Part shown: piece after piece, positions 51,130-60,538 of the stretch
How positions within the stretch are numbered: position 1 is the stretch's first letter
Layout of the letters: each line of letters begins with the position of its first letter
Assembly (NCBI GenBank): GCA_049966155.1
Contig: JBMFVE010000002.1
Location: 62,001 to 126,000 of the forward strand
From: JBMFVE01 sp049966155
Lineage (GTDB): Bacteria; Bacteroidota; Ignavibacteria; Kryptoniales; JAKASW01
DNA length: 64,000 nt
Direction of reading: 5' to 3'
Made by a program: the position numbers and the translations under genes
The notes under the pieces: generated by a model
Told to the model about the DNA's origin: nothing
The model's database searches: none
What the model saw: the letters and a program-made list of their open reading frames with translations, nothing else

Positions 51130-52530
51130 TCAGTTCGTTTTTAGTTTTAGTTTCCTTTTCGAGGCAAGCAGGTAAATCAATATACCAACTGCCAGAAACG
51201 CCAATGATCCTCCGAATGTTTTAACAAAAAACAGAGTTGGATTACCGCCAGCCTCTGGGGGAAAAAGTGCAAAAATTATTGCCAGCATGGTTGTCAATAG
51301 TCCCATGGATGACATTCCAAACAATATCCTCATTTTTAAGCTTTTTCTTCCGTTACTATCGATGGCAATTTGACGGCGGAATAATTTTGCAGCAGCTCCA
51401 AATATGTATATATACGGAATAAAATAAACAATGATTGTGGCATCGACAAGGACAAGATAAGCTTGCTGGGTAGTTGCATCAACGAAACTCATGAAAAGGA
51501 ATAGTGTAGCAATTATCCCCTGAAAAATTATTGCGACATATGGTGTTTTCCACTTTGGGTGAATCCTGGCAAAATAATCAGGCAAATAGTTATCAATACC
51601 TGTAACAAAGAGGATGCGCGCGCTTCCAGACAGCCATGCTCCTGCCCCACCAATACCTGCAATAACAATTAAAGCTGCACTTATGTTGGCCAGGTAGTTC
51701 AGTCCTGTTTTAACTTCAAGGACATGAATTGACTGCACAAGTCCCGTGACCAGATTTACATCCTTTGACTGCAACCCCACAAGGAGTGAGACTGTTCCTG
51801 CAAGGTAGACGAAAACAATGGCAATACCCGATAGATAGGTTGCTCTTGGGATAGTCCGATTTGCATCAATAATTTCTCCAGACATCACCGCTGCAAGCTC
51901 AAGTCCAGCCAGTGCAAAGCACATGGATGACCAGAACGAAATTGTACCATAATCGAGTTTAGCAGGAAGAACATTTGCTAATGTAAAGGATGTTGCCGAC
52001 TTTCCATCTGTAACAATAATTACAGCAAGTACGGCAAGCACTGCTATTGGCCCAAATGTTCCAGCTGCACCTATATTTTGCACCCACTTCCCTATTCTTA
52101 CTCCAATGACATTAGCCCCGATAGCTACCCACAGAAGAAGAGCAGTAACTACTGCGATAAAGGTTTTGTTGTCTGCCAGGGATGAAGTTCCGGGAATAAT
52201 AAAGGCAGCAATTGCTGCTACGGAAATCAGCAGTGAAGGATAATAAACAAGATTATTTGCCCAGTAGCACCAGCCAGCTACAAAACCATGGAATTCTCCA
52301 AATTCAATTTTAGCCCATTCGTAAATGCCCCCTTCAAGGGGATATTTCCTGCTGAGATGTATGACTGCAACAGACTGCGGGATGAAAAAGAGCAAAAGAG
52401 CAAGTACCCAGAGAGAAATTGAAGAAGGGCCAGTGGCAGCTGCAAGCGAAATCCAGCGTATTCCAACTATCGCAACTACGTTAAACAGGACAATATCCCT
52501 TAAATTTAATTCCTTCAGTAAGTTCGTCAT
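51130..52530 (-). CDS. APC-superfamily amino acid permease
   Basis: This inner-membrane transporter of 466 residues has about 12 hydrophobic helices. The start LNLRDIVLFNVVAIVGIRWI, the unwound-helix motif near WISLAAATGPSSIS, the KYPLEGGIYEWAKIEFGEFHGFVAGW segment (the family's GGxY-W stretch) and VDATIIVYFIPYIYIFGAA are typical of amino acid/polyamine/organocation carriers. The substrate is unknown. It lies between the MsbA-like exporter (45 bp) and the YyaL-like gene on one strand. Confidence 0.88.
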   Translation of the reverse strand: MTNLLKELNLRDIVLFNVVAIVGIRWISLAAATGPSSISLWVLALLLFFIPQSVAVIHLSRKYPLEGGIYEWAKIEFGEFHGFVAGWCYWANNLVYYPSLLISVAAIAAFIIPGTSSLADNKTFIAVVTALLLWVAIGANVIGVRIGKWVQNIGAAGTFGPIAVLAVLAVIIVTDGKSATSFTLANVLPAKLDYGTISFWSSMCFALAGLELAAVMSGEIIDANRTIPRATYLSGIAIVFVYLAGTVSLLVGLQSKDVNLVTGLVQSIHVLEVKTGLNYLANISAALIVIAGIGGAGAWLSGSARILFVTGIDNYLPDYFARIHPKWKTPYVAIIFQGIIATLFLFMSFVDATTQQAYLVLVDATIIVYFIPYIYIFGAAAKLFRRQIAIDSNGRKSLKMRILFGMSSMGLLTTMLAIIFALFPPEAGGNPTLFFVKTFGGSLAFLAVGILIYLLASKRKLKLKTN

Positions 52531-52575
52531 TTTGTCTTTAAATTGTTGTCAATAAAGGTGCTCCTGGTAAATCGG

Positions 52576-54456
52576 TCAAACATTGAACTGCATTTCGTAT
52601 AATCTCCTGTATACCCCACCGCGTTGCCGCACAAGTTCCTGATGCTTGCCGGTTTGTACCACTTCACCCCTGTCAATAACGATTATCCGGTCTGCATTTT
52701 TTATGGTTGAGAGTCTGTGTGCAATGACAATAGATGTGCGATTTTTCATCAGGCGCTCTATTGCTTCCTGCACAAGTTGTTCCGATTCGGAGTCCAGTGC
52801 AGAAGTTGCTTCGTCAAGGATCATAATGGGGGGATTTTTCAGGAGAGCTCTTGCAATTGAAATTCGTTGTCTTTGACCGCCAGAAAGTTTTGTTCCCCTT
52901 TCACCAATTACAGTATCATATCCCTGTGGCAGATCCATTATAAATTCATGTGCATTTGCAGCTCTGGCTGCTTCTTCCACAGACTCCGGTGGACAGGATT
53001 GCAGCCCATATGCGATATTGTTTCTAACCGTGTCGTTAAAGAGAATAGTTTCCTGTGATACGATTCCTATCAGCGCCCTCAAATTCTTAATTTTAATATC
53101 TTTCAGGTCATAACCATCAAAGAGAATTCTTCCTCGCGTTGGATCATAAAAGCGCGGAATCAGGTCTATCAGTGTAGATTTTCCACCTCCGGATGGACCA
53201 ACCACAGCAAGGACCTCACCTTTTTTTATCACGATGTTGATATTTTTGAGCACAAATTCTTCATCCTGTCGCTTCACACGGCCGATTCTGGAAGCAGGAT
53301 AAGCAAACCAAACACCTTCAAAAACAATTGAATTATTAAAATCTCTAATTTCAACAGCGTTTGGTGATTCAGGGAGTTTTCCTTCTTCATCAAGCACCTC
53401 AAAAATTCGCTTACCGGCAGCTGCAGACTCCTGAATACGGTTTGATACTGTTGTCAGTTCTTTTACAGGAGGCATTATCTGGAAGATGGCAAATAAGAAC
53501 CCCATGAATTCACTGGGGGTAAGTGAGCCCGAATGCAATACCTGCATTCCGCCGTAATAAATTATCACAGCCCCTGCCAGAACTGAGAGAAATTCGGTAA
53601 TAGGATTAGCAAGATTTCTGATATGGGTAATTCTGAGTATTGATTTGAAGTAACGGTGGGTGTGGTGTTTGAATCTATCAGTTTCAAATGTTTCCATGCC
53701 GAAAGCCCGAACAATCTTCATTCCACTTATAGTTTCCTGAAGTATTGTGGTAATATCAGCCATACGTTCCTGAGAAATACCGCTTTCTCTGTAGAGGCGC
53801 ATTCCAATGCGGCTTATGAAAAATAGTGCAAAAGGAAATACAATGAGGGCTGTTATTGTCAATTTCCAGCTGAGTGAGATGGCTATTGATAAGAAAACTA
53901 TGATTGTAAGAGGTTCACGGATTAGTGTGACAAAACTGGCTGAGATTCCATTGTTAACCATATTCACGTCGTTTGTAACACGGGAAATTAAGGTTCCCGT
54001 CTTTTCATTTGTGAAGTAGCCTATTGAAAGTTCCTGAAGTTTGGAATAGAGATCGTTACGGATGTCTTTCATCAGTCCCTGTTCCACAAATGCCATCAGG
54101 TACGATTGAGCATAACCAAAAATGCTCTTCAGGAAAAAGGCTCCTACAATCACGAGGCATATCTTTAATAATGCATCGGACTTGCTGCCTGAAAAGACAA
54201 AAGTGTTGAATGTATTTGCTATGTCAGCACGTAATTTATCAATTATAGTTGCCGTTGTTGGAACAGTAAGGGGTTGGGGCGTTCCCTGGTTAAAAAGGGT
54301 GTCCAGAAGAGGGATTGTAAGGTAAACAGAAAGGCCTGAAAATATCGAATAAAACAGTGTCGAAATTATGGAACCGGTCAGAAACCGGGAGTAAGGCTTC
54401 ACATACCGAAGGAGGCGAAAATATGTGCGAAGCGGCTTATCTTTTTTTTCCGGCAT
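52576..54456 (-). CDS. MsbA-like ABC transporter (fused permease/ATPase)
   Basis: This is an exporter half-transporter that would work as a homodimer. Six transmembrane helices lie in residues 15-345 and an ATPase domain in about 375-620, with Walker A VVGPSGGGKSTLIDL, a Q-loop at IVSQETILFNDTVRNNIAYG, signature LSGGQRQRISIARAL, Walker B IMILDEATSALDSESE and the switch His in IVIAHRLSTI. Together with the adjacent glycosyltransferase that resembles lipid A-core enzymes, flipping of lipid A/core or another lipid-linked product is likely, though multidrug export is possible. It overlaps the glycosyltransferase gene by 20 nt. Confidence 0.92.
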   Translation of the reverse strand: MPEKKDKPLRTYFRLLRYVKPYSRFLTGSIISTLFYSIFSGLSVYLTIPLLDTLFNQGTPQPLTVPTTATIIDKLRADIANTFNTFVFSGSKSDALLKICLVIVGAFFLKSIFGYAQSYLMAFVEQGLMKDIRNDLYSKLQELSIGYFTNEKTGTLISRVTNDVNMVNNGISASFVTLIREPLTIIVFLSIAISLSWKLTITALIVFPFALFFISRIGMRLYRESGISQERMADITTILQETISGMKIVRAFGMETFETDRFKHHTHRYFKSILRITHIRNLANPITEFLSVLAGAVIIYYGGMQVLHSGSLTPSEFMGFLFAIFQIMPPVKELTTVSNRIQESAAAGKRIFEVLDEEGKLPESPNAVEIRDFNNSIVFEGVWFAYPASRIGRVKRQDEEFVLKNINIVIKKGEVLAVVGPSGGGKSTLIDLIPRFYDPTRGRILFDGYDLKDIKIKNLRALIGIVSQETILFNDTVRNNIAYGLQSCPPESVEEAARAANAHEFIMDLPQGYDTVIGERGTKLSGGQRQRISIARALLKNPPIMILDEATSALDSESEQLVQEAIERLMKNRTSIVIAHRLSTIKNADRIIVIDRGEVVQTGKHQELVRQRGGVYRRLYEMQFNV

Positions 54457-55189
54457 TCTGCATTTCCCATATTTTCATGTATGTTTGCATATTTGTCATC
54501 GCATGTATAAGAGAAACCATTAAACCATACGTCCCATCTTTAAATCCTTTCCGAAGAATGAAATGCTGGAAAAATGCCCAGGTCGGATGCAACAAAATAT
54601 GGTATCCATGGACATGCTTCCTGGTGGCTTTTTCAATAGCTTGAAGCGAGGAATATTCGTTTATCTTGCGGAGTGTTCCGGTGATGCTCATATGTGTATA
54701 GTGAATAATGTCATTCTTCAGTCTTTCGATGCGCCCATTGACGAAAAAACCTTCATGTACCTGTCTGTTTGTAACTCCTGCCCTGGATTTCTTAAAGAGG
54801 CGCAACTGATAATCGGGATACCATCCACAACTCTTAATTACCTTACCAAGGAAATAATTCCTGCGCGGAATTTTATACCCATCGGCTCTTTCTATATCAA
54901 GATTTTCTATCTCAAGCTTGAGTTCCGGGGAAACTCTCTCATCAGCATCTATGCTCAGAACCCATTCATTTCCCGCCAGTGAAAGTGCATAACTTTTTTG
55001 TGCAGCATAACCCTCCCATTGGTGCACAAAAACCCTGGTTGTGTAGGTACGAGCAATTTCAACTGTGCGGTCGGTACTTCCAGAATCTACAACAATGATT
55101 TCGTCTGCCCACAATACACTTTCAAGACATTCGGCAATGTTGTTTTCTTCGTTGCCTGCAATTATGATTACAGAAATTTTTCTGGTCAC
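54437..55189 (-). CDS. Family 2 glycosyltransferase (WaaE/KdtX-like)
   Basis: This cytoplasmic GT-A enzyme has KISVIIIAGNEENNIAECLESV, WADEIIVVDSGSTDRTVEIA, the DxD-type metal site in WVLSIDADERVSPEL, and the lipopolysaccharide-type segments RNYFLGKVIKSCGWYPDYQL and VHEGFFVNGRIERLKNDIIHYT. It most resembles core-heptose glucosyltransferases (WaaE/KdtX). The start is GTG, overlapping the leuS stop by four bases (GTGA). It lies upstream of the MsbA-like gene, so envelope glycolipid assembly is the likely setting. Confidence 0.9.
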   Translation of the reverse strand: MTRKISVIIIAGNEENNIAECLESVLWADEIIVVDSGSTDRTVEIARTYTTRVFVHQWEGYAAQKSYALSLAGNEWVLSIDADERVSPELKLEIENLDIERADGYKIPRRNYFLGKVIKSCGWYPDYQLRLFKKSRAGVTNRQVHEGFFVNGRIERLKNDIIHYTHMSITGTLRKINEYSSLQAIEKATRKHVHGYHILLHPTWAFFQHFILRKGFKDGTYGLMVSLIHAMTNMQTYMKIWEMQNAGKKR

Positions 55190-57663
55190 TTTATGACGAA
55201 GCTCACTAATCTATCCTTGACAATTATTTCTTTAACTATTTCCTTCCCATCAAGATATTTTTTTACATTTGGTTCTGAGGAGGCAATCAATTTCAGTTCG
55301 GATTCCGGTGTACCTGCTGGCACAGAAATTTTAGCTCTCACCTTTCCATTTACCTGGACAACAATTATAACGTTTTCCTCTGTTATTGCATTCTGGTCGT
55401 AACTTATCCATTTTTCAGAAAGCAAAATGGGCTCGTTTGCTCCGAGCATTTCGTGAAGTTCTTCCGAAAGATGAGGAGCAAATGGTGCCAGAAGAATGAT
55501 AAAGCTCCTTAATATATAACCATCCAGTTCTTTTCCAATGCTGTCGTTTTTTGATAATGAGAGATTAATGTAATCATTGATGAACTGCATCATTGCTGCA
55601 ATTGCTGTGTTAAATCGGAAGTACTCAAGGTCATCTGTGACTTTTTTTATCAGCTGGTTTATTTTACGATAGAGCGTTTGTTGCGTTTTGTTTAATAGGT
55701 TGAAATTAAAATGGTCTATCCTCGGGGCGTCTTTTAATAAACTTGCTTTTCCTGCATATAGATCAAAAATTCGATTAAGAAATCGATGGATGCCGATTAT
55801 TCCTCTATCGCTCCAATCGCCTCCCTCATCATAAGGTCCCATGAACATTAAATACATCCGAAATGTGTCAGAGCCGTAAGTAGTGACAAAGGAATCTGGA
55901 TTTACGACATTACCTTTGGACTTTGACATTTTTGCGCCTCTGTTAGTGATTGTCCCCTGATGGACAAGGCTCTGGAACGGTTCATCTATCGTTAGCCAGC
56001 CGGCGTCACGCAAGGCTTTTGTGATGAATCGAGCGTAGAGAAGATGCATTGTAGCATGCTCAGCACCCCCAACATATTTATCCACAGGCATCCATTTTTT
56101 TACCAGATCCCGATCAAAAGGTGCGGTATCAAGTTTGGGTGATAAATATCTCAAGAAGTACCATGATGAGTCTACAAATGTATCCATGGTGTCCACATCC
56201 CTTTTTGCCGGCTGTCCGCACACAGGGCATGTTGTGTTTACAAAGCTCTCGCATCGTGCGAGGGGTGATTCTCCGGTCGGTTTGAATTCAACATCATATG
56301 GAAGGAGCACTGGAAGTTGATTTTCCGGTACGGGTACTTCTCCACAGTTTTCGCAATGAATTATAGGAATTGGGGCACCCCAGTATCTCTGTCTTGACAG
56401 GAGCCAGTCTCGCAGTCGGTAATTGGTTTTCCTCTTTCCCTTCCCTTTTTTCTCCAGTTCATCTGCAATTAGGTGCCATACTACTTCGCTCTTTTTCCCA
56501 TTGAATTGCCCGCTGTTTATATTAATTCCCGGTTCTGTATAGGCAGCTTCCAGTGGTACACTGAGCTTTTGGTTTGGAGGTTCAATCACAACCTTAACAG
56601 GCAGATTAAACTTAACTGCAAATTCGAAATCTCTTTCATCATGAGCAGGAACAGCCATTACTGCTCCCGTACCATAGGTAAACAGGACATAGTCGGCAAT
56701 CCAGATCGGAATCCTCTCATTATTAATTGGATTTATTGCAAAAGCTCCTGTGGGAACACCGGTCTTTTCTTTTGTCGTTGATGCGCGTTCTATCTCATTT
56801 TCATGCAGTGCAAAGTCAATATATTTTTCAACATCCGATCTATATTCGGGAGTTGTAATTTTAGTAACAAGCGGATGTTCAGGAGCAAGCACAACATAGG
56901 TAGCACCAAATAAAGTGTCAGGTCTGGTTGTGAAGACTGTTATATTCTCATCAGTTCCTTCTACTTCGAATGTAATCTCTACTCCTTCACTCTTACCTAT
57001 CCAGTTCCGCTGCATAAGTTTTGTGCGCTCAGGCCAGTCAATCTGGTTAAGACCACTGAGTAGTTCTTCAGCATAGGCTGTTATTTTAAAAAACCATTGT
57101 GTCATAAACCTTCTTATCACAGGTGTACCGCAACGTTCACACAGGCCATCTATAACCTGTTCGTTTGCCAGGACAGTCTGATCTTTTGGACACCAGTTTA
57201 CCGGGGCATTTGTCCTGTATGCAAGTCCCATTTTGTAAAGTTGCAGGAAAACCCATTGAGTCCACCTGTAATACTCTGGCCTGGATGTATCGACTTCATA
57301 ATCAAAATTGTACATTGCCCCCATGGTCTTGAGCTGTTCACGAATATCGGCAATGTTTTTTTGAGTGCTATCCTGTGGGTGCACTCCCGTCTTTATTGCA
57401 TAATTTTCTGCAGGTAGTCCAAATGCATCATATCCGATTGGTTCGAATACGTTAAAACCTTTCAGTCGTTTATATCGTGCCCATGTGTCCGTGGGGGCAA
57501 AATTGTACCAGTGCCCAACATGAAGTTTATCTGCGCTTGGATAAAGAAACATAACCAGGCAGTAAAGCTTGTTTTCTGTCCTGTTGAGATCTACCTCATG
57601 AACTTTCTTTTCAGCCCAGATTTTATGCCATTTTTTTTGAATTAAGTCAAAATCGTATTTCAT
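55186..57663 (-). CDS. leuS: Leucyl-tRNA synthetase
   Basis: LeuRS charges tRNA-Leu. The 825-residue class I enzyme has the HIGH motif as HVGHW (residues 46-50), a zinc-type Cys set (CPKD, CERCG), the CP1 editing domain with FTTRPDTLFGATYVVLAPEHP, a second Cys cluster (CENCGEVP; CPVCG), KMSKSKGNVVNPD, and the anticodon-binding and C-terminal domains. No T-box leader is present; instead the ATG overlaps the stop of the degenerate recombinase gene, so expression depends on that transcript. Confidence 0.98.
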   Translation of the reverse strand: MKYDFDLIQKKWHKIWAEKKVHEVDLNRTENKLYCLVMFLYPSADKLHVGHWYNFAPTDTWARYKRLKGFNVFEPIGYDAFGLPAENYAIKTGVHPQDSTQKNIADIREQLKTMGAMYNFDYEVDTSRPEYYRWTQWVFLQLYKMGLAYRTNAPVNWCPKDQTVLANEQVIDGLCERCGTPVIRRFMTQWFFKITAYAEELLSGLNQIDWPERTKLMQRNWIGKSEGVEITFEVEGTDENITVFTTRPDTLFGATYVVLAPEHPLVTKITTPEYRSDVEKYIDFALHENEIERASTTKEKTGVPTGAFAINPINNERIPIWIADYVLFTYGTGAVMAVPAHDERDFEFAVKFNLPVKVVIEPPNQKLSVPLEAAYTEPGININSGQFNGKKSEVVWHLIADELEKKGKGKRKTNYRLRDWLLSRQRYWGAPIPIIHCENCGEVPVPENQLPVLLPYDVEFKPTGESPLARCESFVNTTCPVCGQPAKRDVDTMDTFVDSSWYFLRYLSPKLDTAPFDRDLVKKWMPVDKYVGGAEHATMHLLYARFITKALRDAGWLTIDEPFQSLVHQGTITNRGAKMSKSKGNVVNPDSFVTTYGSDTFRMYLMFMGPYDEGGDWSDRGIIGIHRFLNRIFDLYAGKASLLKDAPRIDHFNFNLLNKTQQTLYRKINQLIKKVTDDLEYFRFNTAIAAMMQFINDYINLSLSKNDSIGKELDGYILRSFIILLAPFAPHLSEELHEMLGANEPILLSEKWISYDQNAITEENVIIVVQVNGKVRAKISVPAGTPESELKLIASSEPNVKKYLDGKEIVKEIIVKDRLVSFVIK

Positions 57664-58541
57664 TTCTCAAATGCTAATTGTTTATTTTGTTTTAATAATC
57701 TTAAAAGCAATGTGTTTGATCTCAGTCTCAGTCTTTTTCGAACAGTGTCAACCTCCTCTCCTTGCAAAAGCAGCCTCAATGCAAAGTATTTTCTCAGTTC
57801 ATTCAATCTTATTGTTTTACCGTTCCTGATAAGGTACTTTCTCATAGCCTCGCGAGCTCCACGCGCCGAAAGCCGATTTTTTGTATACTCGCCGTTTTGA
57901 ATTTTGACAAAGAGAGGTCCATCTGAACCGGCCATATTTCTAACGCTTAAATAGTCAATCATTGCTGCACCTGACCTATGTGGCAACGTCACAGTGACAT
58001 AAGGTTTTTCGGAATGTCTTTCCTTAACTGTTATTACAATACTCCCATTGGTATTTCTAACGTCTCCAGCGTTTGCCATCAACAATTCAGATATTCCCAT
58101 TCCTGCGTCAAACATAGCGAGCAAAAATGCCCTGTCTCTCCTGCCTGCTAATGTTTGGTCATCGATAGAATTAAGGGCAGCCTCCAGGTCATCAATTGAA
58201 AACTGCATACCTGCGTCATACCTACCAGCCCTTCCATGTACCACCCACGCATTGTTTTCCTCCAGGACTCCTCTCTCCAGGAGAAACTCACAAAATCGCC
58301 TCACTGCTGTCAAATATGCATTAATTGTATTTTGAGAGAGCTTCATCTCATTTGAAAGCCAACCAGTAAAACTATAGAAGTCCAAAGGTCTAAAGGTAAA
58401 CCCGGATTTTTCAATATAACGGGCGAGCATGCTTAATCCACAACTGTAAACATGACGCGTGGACTTACTTGCATAAGGCATGGACTTATCGAACTGGTCG
58501 AAGAATGTTTCGAGCCCGTTAGGGAAATTTGGGTAGTTCAT
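57660..58541 (-). CDS. Tyrosine recombinase-fold protein lacking catalytic residues (XerC/D-like)
   Basis: The layout is that of XerC/XerD: an N-terminal SAM-like core-binding domain (about 20-95, ending NAYLTAVRRFCEFLLERGVL) and a C-terminal catalytic-fold domain (110-293). But the active site is eroded. The first Arg (TGLRxSEL) is G149 in DAGMGISELL; the HxxR His is N247 in RLNELRKYF, though R250 remains. No Tyr occurs after residue 255, so the nucleophile is missing. The reading frame is intact, its stop overlaps leuS as ATGA and it is probably expressed. It may retain DNA binding only. The ATG has no visible ribosome site. Confidence 0.82.
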   Translation of the reverse strand: MNYPNFPNGLETFFDQFDKSMPYASKSTRHVYSCGLSMLARYIEKSGFTFRPLDFYSFTGWLSNEMKLSQNTINAYLTAVRRFCEFLLERGVLEENNAWVVHGRAGRYDAGMQFSIDDLEAALNSIDDQTLAGRRDRAFLLAMFDAGMGISELLMANAGDVRNTNGSIVITVKERHSEKPYVTVTLPHRSGAAMIDYLSVRNMAGSDGPLFVKIQNGEYTKNRLSARGAREAMRKYLIRNGKTIRLNELRKYFALRLLLQGEEVDTVRKRLRLRSNTLLLRLLKQNKQLAFEK

Positions 58542-58718
58542 TTTGATGAATTTACTTCAGTGAGAAGTTATTTACAATATAATGAATGTGAATAACTGGA
58601 GTTGAGTTTGTTTGATTCATTTGTCTAAAACATTAACTTTTAATGTGCAGCGGCACCGCTTCAATGTTGAACAAAAGCCCGCTCTTGTTTAATTTGGAAA
58701 AAAATGGAGAAAGGAAAG

Positions 58719-59477
58719 TTGATAAATTTAACAAACAGAGTTGCTCTTGTAACCGGCGGGTCAAGAGGGATTGGAGCTTCAACTGCTCTGATGTTTGCCC
58801 GTGCAGGTGCAGACGTTGCAATTACTTATTCAAGCAACGAAATTCGAGCAGCTGAAGTTATAAAAAAAATTGGAGAACTTGGACGAAAAGGAAAAGCTTA
58901 CAGGGGTGACAACAGCAAAGAAGAAGTTGTCAGGGGAATTGTTGCCGGTGTTTATAATGATTTTGGAAGGATAGACATCCTCGTAAATAATGCCGGTATA
59001 TGGACATATGGCGAAATAGATTCAATGACGGAAGAAACCTGGGAAGCCACTATAAGCTTAAATCTCAAAGGAACATTCTTTTTTTGCAAGTATGTTGTCC
59101 CTATAATGAAGGCACAGGGCGGCGGCAGGATAATTAATATTTCATCAACTGCTGGACAGCGCGGAGAAGCATATCACTCCCATTATGCTGCAAGCAAAGG
59201 TGGTGTGATATCTTTTACAAAGAGTCTGGCATCGGAGCTTGCCTCCCATAATATTCTTGTAAACAGTGTAGCACCAGGGTGGGTCGACACTGAAATGTGT
59301 GCGGAGGTTTTCAGCAACCCGGATTATAAAGAAGAGGTGAGACGGACAATCCCTCTCGGAAGAATACCCACTGGAGACGATATTGCCGGGCCAATAATAT
59401 TTCTCGCATCAGATCTGGCAAATCATATAACCGGTGAGATTTTAAACGTCAACGGAGGCTCGGTTCTCTGCGGATAA
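58719..59477 (+). CDS. Short-chain dehydrogenase/reductase (FabG-like)
   Basis: This is an NAD(P)-dependent oxidoreductase of the classical SDR family. It has cofactor motif VALVTGGSRGIGAS, LVNNAG (in ILVNNAGIWTYG), the catalytic Ser in INISSTAGQRG, Y and K in YHSHYAASKGG, and the C-terminal GEILNVNGG. It resembles 3-oxoacyl-ACP reductase, but many SDRs do, and no other fatty-acid gene is here. The TTG at 58719 (MINLTNRVALVTGG) with GGAG 9 nt upstream is preferred; an ATG at 58704 is the alternative. Two bases separate it from the dehydrogenase gene, suggesting a joint pathway. Confidence 0.88.
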   Translation: MINLTNRVALVTGGSRGIGASTALMFARAGADVAITYSSNEIRAAEVIKKIGELGRKGKAYRGDNSKEEVVRGIVAGVYNDFGRIDILVNNAGIWTYGEIDSMTEETWEATISLNLKGTFFFCKYVVPIMKAQGGGRIINISSTAGQRGEAYHSHYAASKGGVISFTKSLASELASHNILVNSVAPGWVDTEMCAEVFSNPDYKEEVRRTIPLGRIPTGDDIAGPIIFLASDLANHITGEILNVNGGSVLCG

Positions 59478-59478
59478 G

Positions 59479-60528
59479 ATGGACAGCAGACTTGTTGCAG
59501 CTATCAGGGTCCATGAACATGGCGATATCGGTAAGCTAAAAATTGATCGGGTTCCGATTGGAAATCTTCATGGAACAGATATTGTTGTAAGCGTAAAGTA
59601 TGCATCAATAAATCATTTAGATCTCTGGGTAAGGCGCGGTTTGCCAGGCGTGAGGTTTTCCCTTCCTCTTATTCTCGGATCAGATGGAGCTGGCATAGTT
59701 GAAGAGGTTGGCTCCGAGGTTACTGACATAAAAAAAGGTGATCGCGTATTAATTGCGCCTGGAAGGTCTTGCGGTAAATGTGAAATGTGTCTGAGCGGTC
59801 GTGACAATTTATGCAGAGAATATAAGATTTTAGGTGAGCACTGTGACGGCGTTGATGCAGAGTTATTGACAGTTCCAAGAGCAGGCATAATTAAGCTTCC
59901 GGATTCTGTTTCTTTAGAAGAAGCTGCTGCTTCCGCTCTCGTATTCATGACAGCTTATCAAATGCTTGTTGAGAAAGCCACTGTACAGCCCGGAGAAAAA
60001 GTGCTTGTCCTCGGTGCCAGCAGTGGTGTTGGTTCCGCGGCAATTCAAATAGCAAAGTTTCACGGTGCCTCAGTAATTGCTGTCGCCGGTAGTGAAGATA
60101 AGCTCGAGAAGGCTAAGAAATTGGGTGCAGATGAAGTTATAAATTACAGAACAAGCAGCATACATGATGAGGTAAGGCGCCTTACAGGAAAGAAGGGCGT
60201 TGAGGTGGTCTTTGAACACGTTGGAAAGTCCACCTGGCAGGAAAGCATCCTTTCGACCTGTGCAGGCGGCAGGATTGTCACCTGTGGAGCAACAACTGGC
60301 TATGATGCGGTGACGGATTTAAGATATCTTTTTTCAAAACAGCTAACTATTTATGGCAGTACCATGGGGAGTAAGGCGACTTTATTTAAAATGCTCAATC
60401 TCATGTCGCAGAAAAAATTTAATGCAGTGATAGATCGAATCTTTTCTTATCGGGATGTTGCAAAGGCACATGAGGTCATGGAATCCGGAGACCACTTCGG
60501 GAAGATTTTGTTACATTTTGGAGATTGA
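59479..60528 (+). CDS. MDR-superfamily alcohol dehydrogenase / quinone reductase-like
   Basis: This medium-chain dehydrogenase has 349 residues. A structural zinc site is visible as CGKCEMCLSGRDNLC, and the Rossmann motif as VLVLGASSGVGSAAIQIAKFHGA. The usual catalytic-zinc Cys near residue 45 is Asn (YASINHLDLWVRRG), as in quinone-reductase-like members, so the enzyme may lack catalytic zinc while keeping the structural one. The substrate is unknown. It is translationally close to the SDR gene (2-base gap) and followed by thrC after 10 bp. Confidence 0.88.
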   Translation: MDSRLVAAIRVHEHGDIGKLKIDRVPIGNLHGTDIVVSVKYASINHLDLWVRRGLPGVRFSLPLILGSDGAGIVEEVGSEVTDIKKGDRVLIAPGRSCGKCEMCLSGRDNLCREYKILGEHCDGVDAELLTVPRAGIIKLPDSVSLEEAAASALVFMTAYQMLVEKATVQPGEKVLVLGASSGVGSAAIQIAKFHGASVIAVAGSEDKLEKAKKLGADEVINYRTSSIHDEVRRLTGKKGVEVVFEHVGKSTWQESILSTCAGGRIVTCGATTGYDAVTDLRYLFSKQLTIYGSTMGSKATLFKMLNLMSQKKFNAVIDRIFSYRDVAKAHEVMESGDHFGKILLHFGD

Positions 60529-60538
60529 AGGATCGACA

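Noticed and set aside
57660..58541. Mobile element or integron integrase before leuS
   Set aside because: Active-site residues are missing, there are no att-like repeats or tRNA nearby, and the gene is overlapped with leuS in an operon.
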